Positions 44,531-56,671 are shown, counted from the first letter of the stretch. The stretch is DNA of 64,000 nucleotides from Sepiola atlantica (GCA_963556195.1 OY744529.1:60401080-60465079), one strand, 5' to 3'. Notes: generated by a model not told the origin, from the sequence alone. Numbers and translations are program-made.

Positions 44531-45220
44531 AGAATCAGTTGTTTTTAACTTTAACCTACGATGAAGTGAATGTGCATGCATGTACAAAAAAGACAAAGGT
44601 AGAAAGATTTCACGTGAACTGACTTGCACTATTAGACAAAGAAACGCTGCACAAAGTTGAAAATTCCAGTTTATCTCAACGGTTTCATTTTCATAATTTT
44701 TTTTCATTTTTTTTTTCAATTTCCTTAGTACTTTGATAAGTTGTAACTTTTAAGTTTTTCACTTTTAAATACTAAATGTTTTTTATCGTTAATATTTTTT
44801 ATAATACATGTTTTTTTTTTATTATTCCCGACCCCCTTTTCCCCTCCCGCTTTTTATTTTTCCCCTCTGACATATTTTTTCTTTCTTCCTATTTCTATTT
44901 TTTAAATTCTGGTCATCTTCCCTCTCCATTCCCCTCCTTGTTGGCGATGTTCATCACCTTTTGTGTTTTGCTTGAGATAATTGTCTGTCTTATTTCTTAT
45001 TCGATTCTCCGATTCTCCAGCTGACACGTCTTCTACCTTTTTCTTTTTTCTCTCCTTTTCAGATTTAACTCGTCTATCTTTATTCTTTCTTTCTTATTTT
45101 ATTTTTTCTGTATATTTCTTTACACTTTTCTCACTTTTTTTTTCCACTTTCTCACTTTTCCGTTTTTCTTCTTTATTTCTTTCTTGCTTTATACTTATTT
45201 ATAATTAGCCTTTTTCGGTG

Positions 45221-45333
45221 CTTCGTTACATTAGGACCCGAGCTAACTTTGACCATGTCGTTAACGTTGGTTAGGGTTAGGGTTTAAGGTTAGAGTAATA
45301 ATCAAAGTTAGCATGGGTCCTAATGTAACAAAG
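45221..45333. mobile_element. Small foldback/MITE-like element with 32-bp inverted arms
   Basis: Arm 45221-45252 and arm 45302-45333 are reverse complements with three mismatches. Both contain TTACATTAGGACCC and GCTAACTTTGA or their complements. The 49-bp centre includes TTAGGGTTAGGG. No ORF is present. This is typical of a very short foldback or MITE. Confidence 0.75.
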
Positions 45334-45812
45334 TACCCTTTTTTCTTTTCTTTTCTTTGTTTTTATCTCTGATACTACTTTCTTTTTTTTTAGTTTTTCA
45401 TCTTATAATTTCTTAAACCTCGCTCATTCTGAATGTTGTCGTGTAAGGCAGTTAATAACACGCTTTTATTTGCCCAAGGATGTCAAATTACTGAGCGATG
45501 AATTTACTGATATTTTTAGTTTTCTTTTTAGTTTTATACTTTTATATTTTTCGCACATTTTTTTACCAATGAACTTTAACATCGGAACTGTAACCTTATA
45601 TTATTCGAATTTCTGGAACACGTTCTGCTATATTTGCTTGACATTCATGATATCCTGGAGTTACTTTTTTGAGACATGTTGCATTTTTCCATCGAAGTGG
45701 ATTTTGGTTTTTGCTCAAAATATTTTTTGTGTATTTTTGTGTTTTTATATATTTTAATACTTTCAAATCTGTGCTAACAGTAATATAATTTTACTGATTT
45801 TCCCGATTATCT

Positions 45813-45852
45813 CCTATGATGATAAAAGCTTGCACTTTTGAAAGTCCATAGG
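45813..45852 (+). other. Ribozyme-like motif, copy 3
   Basis: CCTATG (45813-45818) pairs with CATAGG (45847-45852). Between them lie ATGA, a stem AAAAG/CTTTT (45824-45828, 45835-45839), GAAA (45840-45843) and GTC. This is a diverged form of the two motifs at 41071 and 42657, all near 3' ends. Confidence 0.45.
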
Positions 45853-45960
45853 TTAAGGAAAGGAAAAAAAGTTTATATATATATTACTTCTTTGAACTAC
45901 TTAATGATTCAATAAATATTGTTCCTTTCCAATTATTATTTTCATCATTCATCATTCATT

Positions 45961-45962
<2 letters not shown>

Positions 45963-46002
<40 letters not shown>

Positions 46003-46113
46003 TATGTGTGTGTGTATATATATATATATATATTTGTGAGTTTTTATATATATATATATATATTGATATATAAATATATAGTTTTTATATAAAATATATA
46101 TTTAGGTATACAC
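45963..46113. repeat. (AT)n with TGTGTG and TTTTTATA interruptions
   Basis: AT-rich simple repeat starting at the 3' end of the Penelope-like element. Confidence 0.93.
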
Positions 46114-46559
46114 TCTTTATAATTCCCGAAATTGTTTCAAATTGCAAGCTCAATGAGGTTATGTTACAAGTTTCAGAGCATATATACTTTTTATTTATAT
46201 TCCAATGACCAAAGAAAATAACAATCCATTATGCGATCCCCCTATAAGCTAACTATATCCCCATACGCTCTCCCAACCTACCCTCATTCTGTAGTACTCT
46301 AATTAATCGAGCGTTATAGCGATTTTTATCGGCTTATTCAAATTTGCTACTATGTTAATTATTCCTAATTTGCATTCGTGTTTTAAAAATGTCCTATGTT
46401 CTCGAAATACACTGTGTCTTTTATCATACTTTCTTATACGTCCTTCGCGAGATTAAAGTTCGTTTTTGATCCATTAGAGACACATAGAGCCCGAGGTAGT
46501 CTATTCATGATATTTATTTGATTTAATTTGAGAGGCTAAAGGCTATAGCCCCTTACAGA
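46114..46559. other. Unassigned spacer
   Basis: No recognised feature. Confidence 0.35.
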
Positions 46560-47060
46560 ATATCCACTTGCACCAATAACACTTCAAAGTTATCACACTT
46601 AGGATGGAGTGTGTGCCAATACCCACATTATTTAGCTTAACCAGTCTCTCAACACCCCACAGTGAAGTGATGGGATTTGGCTAATTGCCGGGTTGGTCGA
46701 GTGAATTTACGTCGAGGGGGTACCAGAGCAGAAAGTTCATCGGAGCACATTTCATTGAACTACTTGTAAAACAAGCATAAGGATGCAACATTGCGGCGAT
46801 GGGACAGAGACTGAAGTTTGGTGGATAGTGAGGGACCTATTATATTAGATACTCTTTTTTGGACCTTGTCTAAGATAGAGAGATTGGTTGATGGTGCACC
46901 AGCCCAGATGTGACAACAATACTCCATACATGGCGGATGGTAGGTTTGTAAGTGATATAGGATACTGTCAGGTGTGAGAAGTTTTCTAGCACAGTAGAGG
47001 ACGCCACTTTTATTGCAGCAGCCTTGGCGATGCTTTCTATGTATTTTTTCTCCAATTCAT
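46560..47060 (-). pseudogene. Decayed LINE reverse-transcriptase C-terminal region
   Basis: Minus-strand frames contain CCHIWAGAP-like sequence near 46925-46895, LDKVQKRVSNIIGPSLSTKLQ near 46870-46810 and SHRRNVASLCLFYKYF near 46805-46755, followed by MCSDELSALVPP. This is the usual order at the end of a jockey/CR1-type RT. It corresponds to the same region as the fragment at 38440-38840 but is a different copy. Confidence 0.68.
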
Positions 47061-47159
47061 GTCACTTGTAAATGCTGGACTCTCAGGTACGGTGTTATTT
47101 GCCATGGCAGTAGGTGGTTAAAGAGTTTCCTGTAGTTGTTCAAGGAAAGGAGCTTTGTA

Positions 47160-47160
<1 letters not shown>

Positions 47161-47206
<46 letters not shown>
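47161..47206. repeat. (AT)n microsatellite
   Basis: Pure AT run. Confidence 0.95.
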
Positions 47207-47209
<3 letters not shown>

Positions 47210-47390
47210 GCTTACATAGTATCTATTTACATTATATAGTGTCCTACCTGCTTTAGCATGGCCGTATGGAAGCTCCGTACAGTATGATATTTCGGGAACA
47301 TTTCTCCTCGTAAGATATATGTGACTTCAACTCTACTTCAAATGCGCATATGAAGGCCGTTGTTAGTGAGCTATACCGCAGCAGAATGAA

Positions 47391-47675
47391 ATGAATTTGA
47401 AATCTAATAAAGATCAAAAACAAAAATATTTTTTCTTTTAATTTATCTCCTAAAATCCTTTTAAATTTATGTGTCGTCGTCAATATTATTAATATTTTAA
47501 ATTTTTTATTAAATCGAAAAATGTTTTAAATTTTCAAATTTAAAAAATTTAACTCAAAGATAGAAATGAATTTAAAATCTAACTATTAACAAAACTTTTT
47601 CTTAAATTTATCTCCTGAAATCCTTTTAAATTTACGTGTCGAGGTTAACAGTATTAATATCTTTAATATTTTATT
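47391..47675. repeat. Direct repeat, ~177-bp period, two diverged copies
   Basis: 47391-47500 and 47568-47675 share GAATTTGAAATCTAA (A for G in copy 2), AATTTATCTCCTAAAATCC and TTTTAAATTTATGTGTCG in order. No coding potential. Confidence 0.75.
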
Positions 47676-48117
<442 letters not shown>

Positions 48118-49559
48118 AGAAAGAAAAAAGAAAAAGATGTTTTTTATGTATTCATCAACGTTTCGGCTTTATTTGTAAAACTTTCTCAGGATGATAATTT
48201 TAAGAAAAATGTCATATAAGTACATGAAAATATTGGGTTGACATGATGGGTTGATGAGAAGAAGTAGTAGCCACTACTGGGAGCACAGGACCGAGGTCTG
48301 GGTTGAAGAAAGTCGGTGGCATGGAATGAAAATAATGTGGATGGCTGTGAGTGAAAAAGTGGAGGGGTGGGGGTGAATGAAATTAATGTGGATGTCTGTA
48401 CGTGAAAAAGTGGAGAGGTGGGAAAAGAGGAGGGGAGGGGGAGGCTCTGTGTTTTTGGTGTGTAGGTTTTTAGAAAAGATTTGAAAAAATGAAGGTGATT
48501 GGAAGTGGGAGGGGTGGGCGGGTAAGAGTGTGAAAGAGCACGATCATGCTTTCAAATTTGAACAGGCCAAAACCACCAAATACATTCACAACAAAGCTCG
48601 GCGAAGACTACTGGAAACCGCACTAATCACAGCCTCCAACACCATCAGACAACGAAATGGCTTCTATAATCTCTCGCCCTTTATAAGCAAAATTATCCTG
48701 ACCGAAGAAAAACTGAACCTAGATCATGGCTAACCTCTTTTTCTCTTCGCTCTCAGTTGTACTTACACACAAGTCCCCGCATGTGAACACAATCCGGATA
48801 TCCTCACAAATATTTAGATATTTAAACCCCTTTTTTGCCCTCAATTTAATCTCAAACCATCATTACTCCATGCACAAAATTACCCAAATCACCTAAACTA
48901 ATATCACTTCTCTCCTTCTGTTTCTTTTTCTTTTTTTCCCCTCTCACTGTCACATTCTCAGCACATTTCAACACTTTCCTTCTTACTTACTTATATCCAC
49001 ACATTCCTGACATAGCCAGCTGGTCAAACACTCCTACTCTCCAAAAATTTCACACCTAACCATAACAAAATCTCCCCTCTCCCCCTCACCCATTTCACAC
49101 TTTTGACTACTTCTTTCACACTCTTAACAACCCACTTCCAATCACCTTCATTTTTTCAAATCTTTTCTAAAAACCTACACACCAAAAACACAGAGACTCC
49201 CCTCCCCTCCTCTTTCCCCACCCTCCACTTTTTCATTCACAGCCATCCACATTAATTTCATTCACCCCCACCCCTCTACTTTTTCACTCACAGCCATCCA
49301 CATTATTTTCATTCCATGCCACAGACTTCCTTCAACCCGGACCTCGGTCCTATGCTCCCAGTAGTGGCTACTACTTCTTCTCATTAAACCATCGTGTCAA
49401 CCCAATATTTTCATGTACTTGGATGACATTTTTCTTAAAATTATCATCCTGAGAAAGTCTTACAAATAAAGACGAAACATTGATGAATACATAAATAAAC
49501 ATCTTTTTGGTTTTTCCTTTTTCATTTCCCATTACGTCGGATTACCTTCATCCTTCCTT

Positions 49560-49562
<3 letters not shown>
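48118..49562 (+). mobile_element. Penelope-like remnant with ~420-bp inverted arms
   Basis: The left arm 48118-48536 is the reverse complement of the right arm 49113-49562. Shared blocks include the GATGAATACATAA/TTATGTATTCATC ends, CCAGTAGTGGCTACTACTTC, CCTACACACCAAAAACACAG and CACTTCCAATCACCTTCATT. The centre holds a coding tail (48537-48733) and its C-rich 3' UTR. Both outer ends abut (AT)n. In effect a 3' end has been copied again in inverted orientation upstream of a 5'-truncated element. Confidence 0.8.
48537..48733 (+). pseudogene. Retroelement ORF C-terminal tail
   Basis: About 65 open codons starting exactly where the left inverted arm ends. It contains HDHAFKFEQAK, YIHNKARRRLLETALI and GFYNLSPFISK. 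The pattern resembles the end of the GIY-YIG region of Penelope-like polyproteins. The upstream coding part is missing, so this is a 5'-truncated copy. The apparent Met start lies in the arm and is not real. Confidence 0.6.
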
Positions 49563-49647
<85 letters not shown>

Positions 49648-49775
49648 GTATATATATATATGTATATATATATGTATATGTATATATATGTATATATATG
49701 TATGTATATATATGTATATATATGTATATATATGCATGCATATATATGTATATATATATGTATATATATATAGAG
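49563..49775. repeat. (AT)n with TATG interruptions
   Basis: Begins at the right end of the inverted-arm element. Confidence 0.95.
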
Positions 49776-50034
49776 AGATCACTTTAAGTTAAGTTGACAA
49801 CAAGCCGTCATTCTGCGTAATGCATAACTCTAGGCCCGCCGATTGAGTCCTCTCGACTGCTTGCTGGATAGTCGCCATGTTTGCTATTTAGATGTTTATT
49901 TCTTTCCCATTCTTAGACAATGTGGCTACTTAGTAAAACATGACTTTCTATCAGGCTTCGAACCGTGCGACGGGCAGGGATTGTCCCCGCGGATACTGAC
50001 GATGCAGGTTTTGCATGAAACACGTGGGGTTAGT

Positions 50035-50037
<3 letters not shown>
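49776..50037. other. Unassigned spacer
   Basis: Moderate-GC stretch with CTTCGAACC near 49953, possibly a tRNA-derived fragment. Not convincing. Confidence 0.3.

Positions 50038-50083
<46 letters not shown>
50038..50083. repeat. (AT)n microsatellite
   Basis: Pure AT run. Confidence 0.95.
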
Positions 50084-50086
<3 letters not shown>

Positions 50087-50184
50087 TTCTAGTGGTACAA
50101 AATTTTATTGAGGTAAGGAAGGAAAGAAAATCAGTACATAAATCTACTAAACCGGCTTTCGTTCACACTCATCTGAGTAAATAC

Positions 50185-50622
50185 ATGGAAATAATTCATG
50201 CACTGCGATTAAAAACTTAAAATAGGAAATGAAAACCAGTGACAAGTTTAGGAAAAAAGTGGGAGGGGGTCACAAGTGGATCATATTAAGTCCTTGAAGC
50301 CACTCCTTTTGTTTACAAAGGGGGATTTTAATAACTTAATATATATTGCTTCCAGGACTGTAAGGTGGAATAACGAATGTGATCTACTTATGACAAAAAA
50401 ACCAGTCACTAGTGTAAGCCGACGCACATTTTGTTCTATTTATAAGATAATGAGCAATAGCTGACTCGGATGTGTTGACTAAATTATTTAAATTATTTAG
50501 TCGGCCCTGACGGTTCTTAATTTGATCAACCGGTTACTCCCCTCCTATTTTATTTTTACCCTAAACTTGTCACTGGTTTTCATTTCACTATTTTAAGTTT
50601 TTAATCGTAGTGCATGAATTAT

Positions 50623-50630
<8 letters not shown>
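50185..50630. mobile_element. Inverted-repeat element, ~85-bp arms, beside (AT)n
   Basis: Left arm about 50185-50272 and right arm about 50535-50630 are inverted copies. Shared blocks are AATAATTCATGCACT, TTAAAAACTTAAAATAG and GAAAACCAGTGACAAGTTTA or their complements. The right arm ends at (AT)n. The 260-bp centre has no recognised ORF. Class unknown. Its layout resembles the larger element at 48118. Confidence 0.65.

Positions 50631-50697
<67 letters not shown>
50631..50697. repeat. (AT)n microsatellite
   Basis: Pure AT run at the right arm of the preceding element. Confidence 0.95.
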
Positions 50698-50698
<1 letters not shown>

Positions 50699-51127
50699 TA
50701 AAGATGACTAGAAAATCTTTTTATGTGTAAAAGGCTTGATTCGTTCCATAGGACGCTTTGGTATATTATATACTTCTTTAGATATGAATAAGCCAAAAGA
50801 AAAAGATGTTTTCATATCGGTGAAAGAATTACGAATTGTTAAGGAAAGACAATAGACAGGAATGAAAAGACAAAGGAAAGAAAAAAAGAAAGAGAGGAAG
50901 AAAAATAAATGGCAGCATTGCATTCATTTCTCGTGCGCATTAGACGCGTTCAAATAAAATTTCACTCAGCCCTTTTTATCATTTGAATCTGTCGGTTAGA
51001 ACGTCTCTGTGAAAGTGAAGCTGATAAAGGAGTGTGTATGTTAAAGTCACAACCGAAATGAGGAGGATGGCTAGCTTTTGAACCGAGGAAAGTGGGACGT
51101 GATTCCAATAATTTCTGTTAACATTTC
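50698..51127. other. Unassigned spacer
   Basis: Purine-rich at 50870-50900. No recognised gene. Confidence 0.35.
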
Positions 51128-51657
51128 ATCTATATAATACAAGCGAACGTACGTATGTCAGGCTCCCTTCAATAATAACGTATGCAAATTTAATTTCCAT
51201 GAGCAATAAAGGAGAGGCTTAATCTTTATATTAACCGATAATAATAAAAAGAAAGGAAAGACTACTAATGTATGCAAATTTAAATTTATGAGCTAAGAAG
51301 TAGAGGCTTAATCTCAATAACCTGTGATAATAATAAAAAATAAAGTAAATAATGTTTTTTCACTGTTAATAGAGACACAAACAATATTCCATTATTTTTA
51401 TTATCATAATGCAAAACGAAGATGATAAAGAGAGAGAGAAAGTTTTGTCTTCTTTTTCTTATCAATTAGTGTTGTCTTTTTATCGGTTAGTTTTGTCTTC
51501 TTTTCTTATCGATAAAGAGAGAAAGAGAGAGAGAGAGAGCGCGCGCGCGAGAGAGAGAGTTTTGTCTTTTCTTATCGATCAGTTTTCTTTCAATGAAATT
51601 CAAGTAATGAATAATAATTAAATTGCGAAGCTATAGCGATCGGGGGAATCCTGCTAG
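51128..51657 (+). mobile_element. Possible non-autonomous Helitron-like repeat
   Basis: Starts TCTATATAATACAAGCG and ends GGGGGAATCCTGCTAG before a T, matching the TC...CTAG-T terminal rule of Helitrons. Inside are a diverged tandem pair with TATGCAAATTTAA and AGAGGCTTAATCT (51181-51330) and a GA/GC purine-rich stretch (51430-51560). No clear 3' hairpin was found, so the call is weak. Confidence 0.3.
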
Positions 51658-52577
51658 TTTCCAATAATTACAAATTGAAAACAAACAACTGAGCGGAAAC
51701 ATGTCTCTCATTTCTTTATCTTTTATTTCGATTTGATTGATCGCTTTTGTCATAAAGTGTCTGTACCCCAAACAATACATCCGATTCCAGATACATCAAA
51801 GCGAAAACGAATACGTATGTATGCACTTAACAACGGGGCATAACCTGATGACTTATAGGGCCTGACTAGTTAGATGACCGATCAAAGTCGGTTATCAGCC
51901 AACGCACACAGCAATCAGCTTCCGGTATCTCGCCGCCATTTCGGACAGAAAAAGTCAGTTTTTTGCTTGTCGAAACGTGACTTTTTCTCTCCGTTACAAA
52001 AAAGAAGAAATAATTTTTTGTGAAGATTTGTATTGAGAACCTGAAATTCTGGATTCCTGATACAATAACAATTTGTAGCGAAGCCCCTCTATTATCAGAA
52101 AGGTATAACCGAATCTTTATATGAATATATGAACATTCCACAAGCTTAGAAATAATAAACAAAAATTACTCTTTGAAATCTGGCCAACTTCATTGACGCT
52201 GGATGAAACAAGTAAAGAGGAAAGACAATAGTCCTAGAATGTTTTATATTACGTTATGCCTGCAACAACGACTGAAAGAATTGAATATACATATGCTCTG
52301 CTAATCTGAACATATCAACGATGAACTTGAACTATGACGCAAATTATTTATACTCATCCAATAATTATTCAACTCTTAACAGTTTGCGTTCAATTTTCCA
52401 TATTAGCTCCTTTTCAGGACTATAATCAAATTACTATAACCTTTCACAAAACGATCATTAGCTTTTCCGTTTAGAATTTCCTATCATTTGTTTTTATTTG
52501 GTACATTTTCTGGTAAATAAATATAATATTAATTTGTGTTGGTTATTTGTTACTCTTTGTTTGGTTCATCAGGTGTT
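51658..52577. other. Unassigned spacer
   Basis: A 98-codon minus-strand frame (51866-52162) has no recognised domain. Otherwise AT-rich. Confidence 0.35.
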
Positions 52578-52600
52578 CTCTCTCTCTCTCTCTCTCTCTT

Positions 52601-52666
<66 letters not shown>

Positions 52667-52668
52667 CC
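52578..52668. repeat. (TC)n then (TATC)n microsatellite
   Basis: CT dinucleotides followed by about fifteen CTAT units. Ser/Leu/Tyr-rich frames here are artefacts. Confidence 0.95.
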
Positions 52669-52808
52669 TCCCTCTCTCTTTCCACACGAACCATGACACA
52701 AATTATACCTATTTCTTTTTGTTATGATTTTTATCTGAATCCGGTTATTTATACTTTATATTTGCGGGTGCGTAATATCTCATGTGATACGTATTTGTAA
52801 AAGAAAAA

Positions 52809-52842
<34 letters not shown>
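52809..52842. repeat. (TATC)n microsatellite
   Basis: Short second CTAT run. Confidence 0.93.
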
Positions 52843-53469
52843 AATATTATGTAATTATTAAACAAATTAATTCCGGATCACATGAAAGTAAGCAACATTT
52901 TGTTATTTTCCTTTCGTACGACCTGTCCAATTCTGCAGATGATATAAGCTCAATAGCTCGTCTACTAGATGGGCTAGAGCTTTTCCATGGTTATAAGCGA
53001 ACATATTTAACACATCTTTAACTGTGGATTCAGAAACAACAGTCTGTCTGTTGTTATACATGTTTCTGAAAAAAGATATATAAATTAACATTTAGTTAAT
53101 CCTTGTAATATGCCTCACAAAAACAATCTATATACGATGATGTATGAATTTGTAATCATTTAAACAGTTCAAGAAAAAGCAAGTGTATTTAGGATATCTA
53201 TATAGTTGTTTATCAAACTATTTAAAAAAATAATGTCTGGAGTGTAATTCTTTTACCAATTCCTGGAGTTCACTTGATCTTCTAAACGACCGATATCACT
53301 TGTGTGTGAGATCCGCTGGAGTTAAATGCTGTTTGCATTTAGGGATTATAACTTGGTAAAAGTGTTTATTAACTGGTAAATTTACTTCTCCTTGCGATGC
53401 TTCTCGCATTTTCTTATTCAAATGCTTTGTATAAGTGCATGAGCTGTTTCTTAAGCAAATTACAATCTC

Positions 53470-53474
<5 letters not shown>
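52843..53474. other. Unassigned spacer
   Basis: A 62-codon minus-strand frame (52903-53091) is unassigned. No element recognised. Confidence 0.35.

Positions 53475-53538
<64 letters not shown>
53475..53538. repeat. (AT)n microsatellite
   Basis: Pure AT run at the left edge of the next element. Confidence 0.95.
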
Positions 53539-53541
<3 letters not shown>

Positions 53542-53579
53542 AAGTTTTATTAATACAGACGCGTACAAAATCTGCGACA

Positions 53580-53636
53580 CTGCCCTGTCGATGTTATCGA
53601 TCAACATCTGTTAGAAACTCAGATCTCATCGGGCAG
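53580..53636. other. Compact three-way-junction-like structure
   Basis: CTGCCC (53580-53585) pairs with GGGCAG (53631-53636). Inside, GATGTT/AACATC (53590-53595, 53603-53608) closes an ATCGATC loop, and TCTG/CAGA (53607-53610, 53620-53623) forms a competing or second hairpin. It lies near a 3' terminus of the Penelope-like element. A structured or ribozyme-like RNA is possible. Confidence 0.5.
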
Positions 53637-54051
53637 AATAACAAATCCTATCCTTACTTCAGATCATATTTGGAAAGAATGAAATGAGAAAGAAACGAGA
53701 AGAAAGGAAAAAAGAAAAGTTAAAATTTGGAAAGTCACGTGGTCAGATTTGAAAGCGCTTAAAATCAAATATAACATGAAATAAACTCATTGAGGATGGA
53801 GAAAATAGAGAAGAGAGGGCAAGAAAAAAAGGGGGAACACTCGTGGCCTATGTCTGCATACGTGTTCGTGGTTGCATCATCGTGTCAATATAATTCTGCA
53901 TGCGTCGATGGATTCAGTAGAAGTAACCAACCTAGTTGGAATCTACATATTATACAACCTTACAAACGACATTAACATATAATATATAGGATTATATAGA
54001 GATGACGGCTTATTAGTGGTAAAAAACTAAAATGGGCAATAGTGTGAAAGA

Positions 54052-54880
54052 ATGAAAAAGATTATTCTTAGAGAGATGAAAAGATTAAGTCTTAAGCTGG
54101 AAATAACATTAACTATTAAACTAGTTAACTTATTAGATGTAACATTTAACTTAAACAAAGTAACTTACGAACCCTATACTAAATATAATGCTAATCCAAT
54201 CTATGTTCATCTACTCTTTAACCATCCAACAACTATAATTAAACACATTCCCAAATAAATTGAACATAACATAAACAACCACTCTTCTAATAAGGCAATC
54301 TTTAAGGCACATAAGGCCTTTTACAATAAAACTTTAAAAGAGAAAGACTACAAAACACTCAAATTAGATATATTAAACCTACAAAGCCCAACAATAAACA
54401 TAAAAAAGAAGAAGTAGGAAGATTATTTGGTTTACACACCCATTTAATCACATGGTTTAACTAAACTTGGTAAAAAAATTCTAGATTTAATTAACTTACA
54501 CATATCTCCTAATAAGATACTACATAAAATATTCAATAAAAACACCCTGAAATTGAGCTACAGTTGTGGTGAAAACTTATAATAATCAAAAAACATTTTA
54601 AAAATTTAACGTCAACAGAAATACTAAATTAAATGATAAAAAAGAACAAAAATCAAGACTTGTAACTTGTAACAGAATGTACCCTGCAGCAAAATTGCCT
54701 AACAACCCAAATAGTCTATCAGGTCACAATTTCAACCAAAGAAAACCTACTATATCAGAAAAATACAATATAGGCATGGCTGGTAATACTTTCAAAGAAA
54801 GATATACCAGTCATCATACACTAGGATCATTCGATAATTCTAACTACCTGAAGAGAAATTCACTCCCTATATATCACTAG
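54052..54880 (+). pseudogene. Decayed Penelope-like ORF (thumb and GIY-YIG remnants)
   Basis: Plus strand with many stops and frameshifts. LEITLTIKLVNLLDVTFNLN and TYEPYTKYNANPIYVHLLFN lie at 54097-54220, followed by a LFNHPTTIIKHIPK block. KILHKIFNKNTLKLSYSCGEN lies near 54503-54580. GMAGNTFKERYTSHHTLGSF near 54777-54835 corresponds to the GIY-YIG nuclease core. The order is the usual one for a Penelope-like C-terminal half. A different subfamily from the copy at 43400. Confidence 0.68.
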
Positions 54881-55009
54881 GAACTAACCAATAATAACCA
54901 ATCACAAACAGTGATTTGGAACATTACTAGAAAAACCAGTACATGTAGTTTCCTTAATTCACTCTGTTACTTATGGTTAAGTGAAAAAACTTGAGATAGT
55001 TAAATTTAG

Positions 55010-55010
55010 T

Positions 55011-55074
<64 letters not shown>

Positions 55075-55300
55075 GACTATTATTATAATAATTATTATCA
55101 TTATTATTATTATTACTATCATTATTATCATTATTATTATCATCATTATCATCATCATTATTATTATTACTATCATTATTACTTTTATTTCTATTATTAT
55201 CATTATTATTATCATTATTATTATTATTTCTATTCTTCGTCTTCTTATAATTATTATTACTAATATTATTATTATTACTATTAATATTATTATTATTTAT
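55010..55300. repeat. (ATT)n with ATC interruptions
   Basis: Compound trinucleotide microsatellite. All long Tyr or Ile frames are artefacts. Confidence 0.94.
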
Positions 55301-55407
55301 TGTGCAGCCTTCTCATTTTAATAATAAATATTATTATTTAAATAATTATTATCATTTCCATTACTATAATCTTATCCTTATTCTCTCTATTCAATTCGTT
55401 TATTCCC

Positions 55408-55528
<121 letters not shown>

Positions 55529-55930
55529 TGTTGCTGCTATTACCATATTTATATCACGTTAGTTAACTTTAGTCATTTTGTAGTAAATTTATATTCCCAT
55601 TGTAAGCTGTTGACAGCTTAAATAAATTAATAGCAATAATATGAAATAAAAAATAAACTCCACCAGCATAATCATCCACCTAGATGTAAGCCAGACTGGA
55701 GATTGTGTCTCCCTTCCCGATCGACACATCCAACATGATATTGACACAATGATGCAACTATTAACACTTATCCAGACATGAGCCACGAGTTTTTTTTACC
55801 CTTTTTTCTTTTTCTTCCAATCTCTTCCTTTTCCCTTTACTATTCTTAACGAGTTTATTTTATATTATATTTCATTTTCAACGGTTTCAAATTTGACCAC
55901 GTGACTTTCCAAAAATTAAATGTTCTTTTT

Positions 55931-56247
55931 TTTATTTCTTCGTGTTATTCCCATTTCAACACGTATACTTATTTTATACTTTTCTACCCTAAACATTTCA
56001 GCAATTCCATCGATTACTCTTTTACGGCTTATAACTGAATTTAAAACTACTCACAGCGTAAAACAGACAACAATCTACGGTTAAAAAAGTAAAATTTGTC
56101 ATACAAATCTTATGGGCACCCGTAATAGCTTCCTTTCACGAAACTGACCAGTGATAAAAAACACAGACAAAGCAGGTAAATTGTTTCAAGTTTGACTATT
56201 CGTATTTTCCGAACAATAACATAAGATCACAATATATTATTATTATT
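55931..56247. other. Unassigned spacer
   Basis: AT-rich DNA, no recognised feature. Confidence 0.35.
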
Positions 56248-56530
56248 TACTCACTAGGAGTTCTCACACAGGTCATCAGTGATTGCTCACTGACAACCGG
56301 TGGTATTCCCTGGAGTCTGAGTGACAACAAGTCTCCCCAGATTTCCAGTATTCTCCACCTCTTTTCGATAGCCACCGCAAATAAACTTGCAGTATCACAA
56401 CAACCGTTTACCATTGATTTCTCGCTGGTAATGACCATTGGTCTTCTCTGGGATTTGGGTGGCAATAAGCCTCCCCAAGGTCCCAGCAGTCTCTGCACTT
56501 CCAGTGGAGGTCTGGTTTGTGCTGTCCCTC
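56248..56530 (+). repeat. Dispersed repeat with internal ~139-bp duplication
   Basis: The first 80 bp match the block at 277-367. A diverged second copy follows about 139 bp later: GGTATTCCCTGGAGTCTGAG with ACAACAAGTCTCCCCAG, against GGTCTTCTCTGGGATTTGGG with GCAATAAGCCTCCCCAAGG. No coding assignment. An 83-codon minus frame (56247-56498) spans both halves but has no known domain. Confidence 0.65.
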
Positions 56531-56638
56531 CTCGGTCTTCTCATCCTCCTTGACCCTATGCAAATATTTTGTGTGGTGTCAGCCTAGGCTGGTACAATTG
56601 TTTTCTTGGGGGGGGGGGGTAGCTGATTATTTTTTATT

Positions 56639-56671
<33 letters not shown>

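Larger units (their letters stand above)
44531..45962 (+). mobile_element. 3' untranslated region of the Penelope-like element
   Basis: T-rich region following the decayed ORF. It ends CATTCATTTCAC directly against (AT)n. It contains a foldback element (45221-45333) and a ribozyme-like motif (45813-45852). Its end matches the inverted end at 41100-40976. The hydrophobic frames in it come from T-richness. Confidence 0.5.

Noticed and set aside
44776..45757. Phe/Leu/Ser-rich frames as membrane proteins
   Set aside because: They follow from the T/C-rich 3' region of the Penelope-like remnant.
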